From the NCBI GenBank assembly GCA_946478915.1, contig CAMLER010000108.1, positions 1 through 10,741 on the forward strand: a stretch of DNA of 10,741 nucleotides. Direction: 5' to 3'. The stretch's first letter is position 1. Every line of letters starts with the position of its first letter. A model generated the notes under the pieces. That model saw only the letters and a program-made list of their open reading frames with translations, ran no database searches and had not been told where the DNA came from. Below are positions 7,200 to 10,741 of the stretch, piece after piece. The position numbers and the translations under genes are program-made. This DNA comes from an uncultured Chryseolinea sp. GTDB lineage: Bacteria > Bacteroidota > Bacteroidia > Cytophagales > Cyclobacteriaceae.

Positions 7200-8106
7200 T
7201 CGTCAATTCCCTGAAAATATTCTCAAGCGAATTCTCTTCCTGCCTCAATCCGATTAGAGACAAATTATGGTCGGCTGCAAACCTGAAGATCTCCGGGCGC
7301 AAATCCCCGTTCCCACTTGAGATTACTTTATAAGTAAAATTATCCATTGCCACAATTTCACTTATACCTGATATAGTTCTCATTTTGTCCAGATCGACCG
7401 ACGCACTGAATTGTACGACGATCACCTCCGCATTGCGATGCAAATTTAAAATCTGGTCAAGCTTATTGTCGGCGACAATACTACCCCTATTAATTATTAT
7501 GACGCGATCACAAAGCGCTTGAACCTCCTGCATGATATGCGTTGAAAACAATACAGTCTTTTGTTCGCTTATGGTTTTGATGAGTCTCCTTATTTCTATT
7601 AATTGGTTCGGATCGAGACCGGAGGTGGGTTCGTCCAGAATAAGTACTTTGGGATCATGAATGAGTGCCTGCGCGAGGCCTACTCGTTGCCGATAGCCTT
7701 TTGACAAGGCCTCTATTTTTTTGTTTTGTTCGGGAGTCAATCCACACAATGCCACAATTTCCTTAACCCGATCTGACAGCCCTTTTCCGCGAAGTCCATA
7801 AAGGCGACCGATAAACGCAAGGTATTCGTGCACATAGAGATCGAGGTACAACGGGTTGTGCTCCGGTAGGTATCCCGTTATCTGTTTTACCTTCATTGGG
7901 TCTTCGACAACATTGAAACCACCTACCCACGCTTCGCCAGAGGTCGGCGGTAAAAAACCGGTAGCAATTTTCATCGTCGTAGATTTGCCAGCGCCATTTG
8001 GCCCAAGAAATCCAACGATCTCACCCTGCCTGATGTCAAAAGAAATCTCATTGACCGCGACCTGTTCGCCATATATCTTGGTCAAATTTTTGAGTTGTAA
8101 TGACAT
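7186..8106 (-). CDS. gldA: GldA-type ABC transporter ATP-binding protein
   Basis: A 306-residue ATPase, matching the length of the GldA subfamily. The nucleotide-binding domain fills about 1-215: Walker A GPNGAGKST (35-43), Q-loop region at about 75-82 (ITGYLPEH), signature LSKGYRQR (134-141, with KGY in place of the classical GGQ, normal in this subfamily), Walker B VLILDEP (154-160, catalytic E159), D-loop SGLD (162-165) and switch H190 (FSTHIM). Residues about 220-306 form the C-terminal extension. It should power the GldF permease encoded directly downstream. As first gene of the block it probably carries the promoter, and it is divergent from the TlpA-like gene. The last residues (RLEN) and stop are encoded within an octamer repeat, so changes in that repeat could alter the C-terminus. 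It is a close relative of other ABC-2 ATPases; the GldA name rests on the neighbours. Confidence 0.9.
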   Translation of the reverse strand: MSLQLKNLTKIYGEQVAVNEISFDIRQGEIVGFLGPNGAGKSTTMKIATGFLPPTSGEAWVGGFNVVEDPMKVKQITGYLPEHNPLYLDLYVHEYLAFIGRLYGLRGKGLSDRVKEIVALCGLTPEQNKKIEALSKGYRQRVGLAQALIHDPKVLILDEPTSGLDPNQLIEIRRLIKTISEQKTVLFSTHIMQEVQALCDRVIIINRGSIVADNKLDQILNLHRNAEVIVVQFSASVDLDKMRTISGISEIVAMDNFTYKVISSGNGDLRPEIFRFAADHNLSLIGLRQEENSLENIFRELTRLEN

Positions 8107-8125
8107 TACACGTTTCTTTAAAGAT

Positions 8126-8133
8126 CAAGTTTA
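8126..8133 (-). promoter_or_regulatory. Possible gldA operon promoter, -7 box
   Basis: On the minus strand TAAACTTG matches the Bacteroidota -7 consensus TAnnTTTG with one difference, 19 nt before the gldA ATG. No clear TTTG was found at the -33 distance, so this is weak. Confidence 0.25.
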
Positions 8134-8205
8134 GAACTTTGTTGAATGAAAGCCGAAAGTATTGGCAAAAAACTTTGGCGACGATAATAATATTACGTCC
8201 GTCAA

Positions 8206-8220
8206 CGTACTGTTTGTACG
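8206..8220. other. Palindrome in gldA / TlpA-like divergent spacer
   Basis: CGTAC-TGTTT-GTACG has perfect 5-bp arms. With one bulged base the pairing extends to AAC on the left (8203-8205) and GTT on the right. It lies roughly midway in the 176-bp spacer, just upstream of the possible promoter of the TlpA-like gene, and could be a regulator site. Confidence 0.25.
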
Positions 8221-8230
8221 GTTATTTGGT

Positions 8231-8261
8231 ATTGAACTGACTAAATAAATTGTCAACTTTG
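8231..8261 (+). promoter_or_regulatory. Likely promoter of the TlpA-like gene (Bacteroidota type)
   Basis: ATTG (8231-8234), a 19-nt spacer, then CAACTTTG (8254-8261). This matches the Bacteroidota pattern TTTG, about 19 nt, TAnnTTTG with one difference in each box. It predicts a start site near 8268 and a short leader of about 15 nt before the ATG at 8283. Confidence 0.45.
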
Positions 8262-8282
8262 TAAATAGAAACAAAAATACGT

Positions 8283-9728
8283 ATGCGGTCATTATTTTTA
8301 GCAGCTTGTCTTGTAATTCCGACCCTGCAATTCGCTCAAACTGGTTACAATATCGAATTCAAGATCACTGGCTTAAAAGACACAATCGTCTATTTGGGAC
8401 ATACTTACGGTGAGTCTACCTACATCAAGGATACGGCAACGGTGAGCAGTCAGGGCGTTTTTAGTTTTAATGGAAAAAATACGTTGCGGCAGGGTGTCTA
8501 TTTTCTTGTATTAGGAACTACTAAACAATTCGATATGGTGATCGGAAAAGATCAGCATTTTAACATGGCGACTGACCGAAAAGAATATTACAAGCACATG
8601 GTCGTTAACGGCGATGAGGACAACAAACTGTTTTTTGAAAACATGATGTTCAACATGGAGCGCCATAAGGAGGCTGAACCCTTCATCAGAATCCTTCAGG
8701 ACAGCACGCTTTCGGAAGATCAAAAGAAAGAAGCACGAACGTCATACTCAAAAATAAATGATAAGGTAATCGCTTACCAGAATCAAATCATTGAAAAGCA
8801 TCCTTCCATGCTAACAGCTCGCATCTTAAAATCAAACCAAAGCGTTGCTATTCCTGAACCACCAAAAAAATCGGATGGAACCATTGACAGCACGTTTCAA
8901 CTGAAATGGTACCGGGAACATTTTTTTGATAACATGGATCTTGCTGATGATGCTTTCCTCCAGATGCCCAAGCCAATTTACCGCGACAAGATCAATGAAT
9001 ATCTTGACAGGTTGTATCCTCAACAACCGGATTCAATCACGAAGGCGGTCAATAAAATAGTAGCGAAAGCAAAAAAAAATCAGGAAACCTATAAGTATGC
9101 TGTATGGACTTGTATGCTGAAATATCAGCAACCTGAAATCATGGGTCTTGATGAAGTATTTGTTAACCTGTATGACACTTACTTTGCCACCGGCGAAATG
9201 AATTTCTGGGTAAATGACCAGATGAAAAATAACCTCAAGAAGCACGCTGACCAATTGCGTAAGAGTCTTGTGGGAAATACCGCGCCTAATTTGATCATGC
9301 AGGATGCAAACTTTAAGCCGCGGTCCATGTACGACATAAAAAACAAATACACAATCCTATTCATTTTCGACCCCGACTGTGGCCATTGCAAAACCGAGAC
9401 ACCGAAGTTAGTTTCATTCTACAAAAAGAAACGATTTGATCTTGAGGTTTACGCCGTGAGCCAGGATACCTCGATGCAAAAAATGAGGGATTATATAAAG
9501 GACATGGGTATGAACTGGATTACCGTCAACGGTCCGCGGACCTACGTTGGTCCTTATTTGGATTTGTATGACGCGCAAACAACGCCCGCGTTGTATGTAA
9601 TTGATAATAAAAGGAAGATCATTGGTAAGAAAATTCCAGCGGATAAGCTGGAAGAGTTCCTGACGCATTACGAGAAATTTCAAAGGGAGAAAGAAGCGGC
9701 AAAGGTAAAGGCGGGAACAAAGTCATAG
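8283..9728 (+). CDS. Secreted TlpA-like thioredoxin-fold protein (DUF4369/DUF5106 type)
   Basis: A 481-residue protein with a signal peptide at 1-18 (MRSLFLAACL, cut after QFA). Residues about 20-110 form a DUF4369-like beta domain (FKITGLKDTIVYLGHTYG). Residues about 110-325 are a charged helical region of DUF5106 type. From about 330 (GNTAPNLIMQD) comes a TlpA/AhpC-type thioredoxin fold with active site DCGHC (C366, C369) and the cis-Pro motif TTPALYVID (P435). The C-terminal tail is lysine-rich. It is expected to act in the periplasm as a thiol-disulfide oxidoreductase. The CGHC dipeptide is the one known from protein disulfide isomerases, which suggests but does not prove a less reducing potential than CGPC. 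Its redox partner and substrate are unknown. It is divergent from the gldA block and appears to be a single transcription unit. Confidence 0.92.
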   Translation: MRSLFLAACLVIPTLQFAQTGYNIEFKITGLKDTIVYLGHTYGESTYIKDTATVSSQGVFSFNGKNTLRQGVYFLVLGTTKQFDMVIGKDQHFNMATDRKEYYKHMVVNGDEDNKLFFENMMFNMERHKEAEPFIRILQDSTLSEDQKKEARTSYSKINDKVIAYQNQIIEKHPSMLTARILKSNQSVAIPEPPKKSDGTIDSTFQLKWYREHFFDNMDLADDAFLQMPKPIYRDKINEYLDRLYPQQPDSITKAVNKIVAKAKKNQETYKYAVWTCMLKYQQPEIMGLDEVFVNLYDTYFATGEMNFWVNDQMKNNLKKHADQLRKSLVGNTAPNLIMQDANFKPRSMYDIKNKYTILFIFDPDCGHCKTETPKLVSFYKKKRFDLEVYAVSQDTSMQKMRDYIKDMGMNWITVNGPRTYVGPYLDLYDAQTTPALYVIDNKRKIIGKKIPADKLEEFLTHYEKFQREKEAAKVKAGTKS

Positions 9729-9730
9729 CC

Positions 9731-9748
9731 GGTCACAACGGTCACACC
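9731..9748. repeat. Two tandem nonamers after TlpA-like gene
   Basis: GGTCACAAC and GGTCACACC stand in tandem, starting 2 nt after the TAG stop at 9726-9728. Only two units, so weak alone. It is listed because other gene ends in the window show similar arrays. The rest of this 194-nt spacer holds one 14-bp palindrome and no gene. Confidence 0.4.
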
Positions 9749-9853
9749 ACTGTCCGATTTTGAACTTTTAAAAAAGTGAATATTCGAAAACCTGCTGGAA
9801 ATGGCCTTTTGTAACATTTTTTGAATTTTAGTCGTCTATAAATGCAACTATTC

Positions 9854-9867
9854 ACCTGGCGCCAGGT
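9854..9867. promoter_or_regulatory. Perfect 14-bp palindrome upstream of the 156-residue gene
   Basis: ACCTGGC directly followed by GCCAGGT, a perfect palindrome with no spacer, ending 55 nt before the ATG at 9923. It is GC-rich in an otherwise AT-rich spacer, so it stands out. A gapless 7+7 site fits a dimeric regulator better than an RNA hairpin. No convincing -33/-7 pair was found around it. Confidence 0.4.
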
Positions 9868-9922
9868 ATCTAATACAAGTAGTTTACATTGAACATTACC
9901 CGATAACCCTAAATTTTTAACC

Positions 9923-10393
9923 ATGGCATTTCTAGATAAACTTCTGGGCAAAAAGAAAAAAACCGTACTGAAGCCGAAATGTCCAATAACTAAGGAGTCG
10001 ATTGAAGAAGGTTTTGGCTTTATGCTTACTACTGCCCAGGTAGTAGCCTCAAAGAAATATTGGGATATGGTTATGACTGAACCTGAGACCATGTCTTACA
10101 CAGTGTCGCATTTCAAGAACCAACCCTCCGGTACGCAGATGCGGAACATGATTTTTGAAAAGTACAGCAGTGTTGACAAACCCTGGATGATTTCAGATTC
10201 CTGTATTAATCTTTTTGAACAAATTGATAAGAGTTCTGCCCGTGAGAATGCCAAAAAATGGTGGGCCAATGAAGGGTCTTACAATCCTGAAAATTCCGGA
10301 CCGGCAACCGTTGCCCTTGATCCCGAAACCTATCAATCGCTTCGCGATTACGCGGTACTGGAAGCAGGAAGGTCGCGGATAGTCTTAAGTTAA
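9923..10393 (+). CDS. Conserved-looking hypothetical protein, 156 residues
   Basis: I do not recognise the family. The coding signal is good: an uninterrupted frame, a sensible composition and a natural ATG within an AT-rich leader. There is no signal peptide or membrane helix, so it is probably cytoplasmic. Residues 1-15 form a short amphipathic, lysine-rich start (FLDKLLGKKKK). Residues 20-70 contain KCPITKESIEEGFGFMLTT and a Met/Trp-rich stretch (KKYWDMVM), then SYTVSHF. There are two cysteines only (KC near 20, SC near 94), not enough for an obvious zinc site. A KKWW motif near 110 and an acidic to neutral C-terminal half follow. The nearest genes are the TlpA-like gene (194 nt upstream, same strand) and the convergent polyprenyl synthase; neither suggests a role. 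The stop codon abuts a heptamer array, and a perfect palindrome lies upstream. Confidence 0.8.
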   Translation: MAFLDKLLGKKKKTVLKPKCPITKESIEEGFGFMLTTAQVVASKKYWDMVMTEPETMSYTVSHFKNQPSGTQMRNMIFEKYSSVDKPWMISDSCINLFEQIDKSSARENAKKWWANEGSYNPENSGPATVALDPETYQSLRDYAVLEAGRSRIVLS

Positions 10394-10430
10394 GGTTCCA
10401 GGTTTGAAGTTTGAGGTTTAAAGTTGTGCG
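10393..10430 (+). repeat. Left heptamer array of a convergent-gene inverted repeat
   Basis: Starting at the stop codon of the 156-residue gene (TAA, 10391-10393) the sequence falls into heptamers: TTCCAGG (10396-10402), TTTGAAG, TTTGAGG, TTTAAAG and TTGTGCG (10424-10430). The last four pair with the right array at 10494-10521. Confidence 0.75.
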
Positions 10431-10521
10431 ACTTCAAAGATTAGTTAAAGTATACAACAGGATACCCAAAACCCAGCAGAAAATTTGGTTCCGTGCGCAA
10501 CCTTAAACTTTAAACTCCAAA
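10403..10521. terminator. Large imperfect inverted repeat, possible bidirectional terminator
   Basis: Arms 10403-10430 and 10494-10521 are 28 bp each around a 63-nt centre. Read inwards, 22 of 28 positions are identical, and all six differences are transitions; in a plus-strand RNA four of them would be G-U pairs. The element fills almost the whole spacer between two converging stop codons. The centre holds no gene. Termination is an inference from position; there is no clear T tract. Confidence 0.45.
10493..10521 (-). repeat. Right heptamer array of the inverted repeat
   Basis: Read on the minus strand from directly after the polyprenyl synthase stop codon: TTTGGAG (10521-10515), TTTAAAG, TTTAAGG, then TTGCGCAC (10500-10493). 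The heptad register and the closing TTG(T/C)GC motif are the same as in the left array. Confidence 0.75.
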
Positions 10522-10522
10522 A

Positions 10523-10741
10523 TCAGCTATTCCGCTCGATCGTAAACTGGACCAACTGAATCAACGACCGTTTATAGTCAGTTTCCGGAAAGTCGTCCAA
10601 TAAACCTAAGGCTTCCTGATGATATTTGTTCATCGAGGCAACTGCGTATTCGAGTCCGCCGGATTTTCTGACAAACTCAATGACCTCTTTTACCTTGCGC
10701 GGTTTTTCACTCTCATTCTTGACTATGCCAATAATCTTTCT
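10523..10741 (-). CDS. Polyprenyl diphosphate synthase, C-terminal part (5' end outside window)
   Basis: The last 72 residues plus a TGA stop (10525-10523) of a gene entering from the right edge. The visible part matches the C-terminus of trans-isoprenyl diphosphate synthases: a helix KVKEVIEFVRKSG, then GGLEYA (28-33 of the visible part), a YHQEALGLL helix and the closing segment LVQFTIERN. These enzymes condense isopentenyl diphosphate onto an allylic diphosphate, in Bacteroidota mainly for the menaquinone side chain. The aspartate-rich catalytic motifs DDxxD lie upstream and are not visible, so chain length and activity cannot be judged. It converges on the 156-residue gene. Confidence 0.85.
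   Translation of the reverse strand, partial: RKIIGIVKNESEKPRKVKEVIEFVRKSGGLEYAVASMNKYHQEALGLLDDFPETDYKRSLIQLVQFTIERNS

Noticed and set aside
9742..10092. 116-codon minus-strand open frame
   Set aside because: It overlaps the 5' half of the better-supported 156-residue gene in antisense and has no recognisable domain or sensible start context.

Overview
The window looks like a chromosomal segment from a Bacteroidota bacterium, most likely of the Cytophagales/Cytophagia type. The evidence is the GldA-GldF-GldG transporter set, DUF3857 and DUF4369/TlpA-type periplasmic proteins, start codons without Shine-Dalgarno sequences, moderate GC, and promoter-like boxes resembling the Bacteroidota -7 consensus TAnnTTTG. 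Genus cannot be assigned by eye.

Layout. Positions 1-1698 (minus) hold the 5' part of a secreted DUF3857/transglutaminase-like protein whose triad lacks the Cys and His; its 3' end lies outside the window. Divergent from it, 1873-2385 (plus) is a YfcE/MJ0936-type metallophosphoesterase. It converges on a five-gene minus-strand block, transcribed in the order gldA-like ATPase (8106-7186), gldF permease (7147-6419), gldG auxiliary protein (6425-4740), DUF4340 membrane protein (4738-3803) and dnaN (3702-2578). The first four probably form one envelope ABC-2 type transporter complex: gldF and gldG overlap by 7 nt, and gldG and DUF4340 are 1 nt apart. dnaN, the DNA polymerase III sliding clamp, lies 100 nt downstream and may be read by the same transcript, its own promoter, or both. 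Divergent from gldA is a plus-strand secreted thioredoxin-fold protein with a CGHC active site (8283-9728), followed by an unrecognised 156-residue cytoplasmic protein (9923-10393). A polyprenyl diphosphate synthase enters from the right edge on the minus strand (10741-10523; only the C-terminal 72 residues are visible).

The coding content is mostly housekeeping and envelope genes with recognisable families. I do not see a defence island, integrated element, CRISPR array, tRNA or rRNA. What the genes do not explain is in the spacers at gene 3' ends. Short degenerate tandem repeats of period 7, 8 or 9 sit on or directly after several stop codons (metallophosphoesterase, GldA, TlpA-like protein, the 156-residue protein and the polyprenyl synthase), and one lies about 10 nt past dnaN. 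The best case is 10396-10521, between two converging genes. There, two opposed heptamer arrays in the same register form a 28-bp imperfect inverted repeat (22/28 identical, all six differences transitions) around a 63-nt centre. No such arrays were seen in the two divergent promoter spacers.

All coordinates and residue numbers were derived by hand translation. Family names come from recognised motifs, not from database searches.
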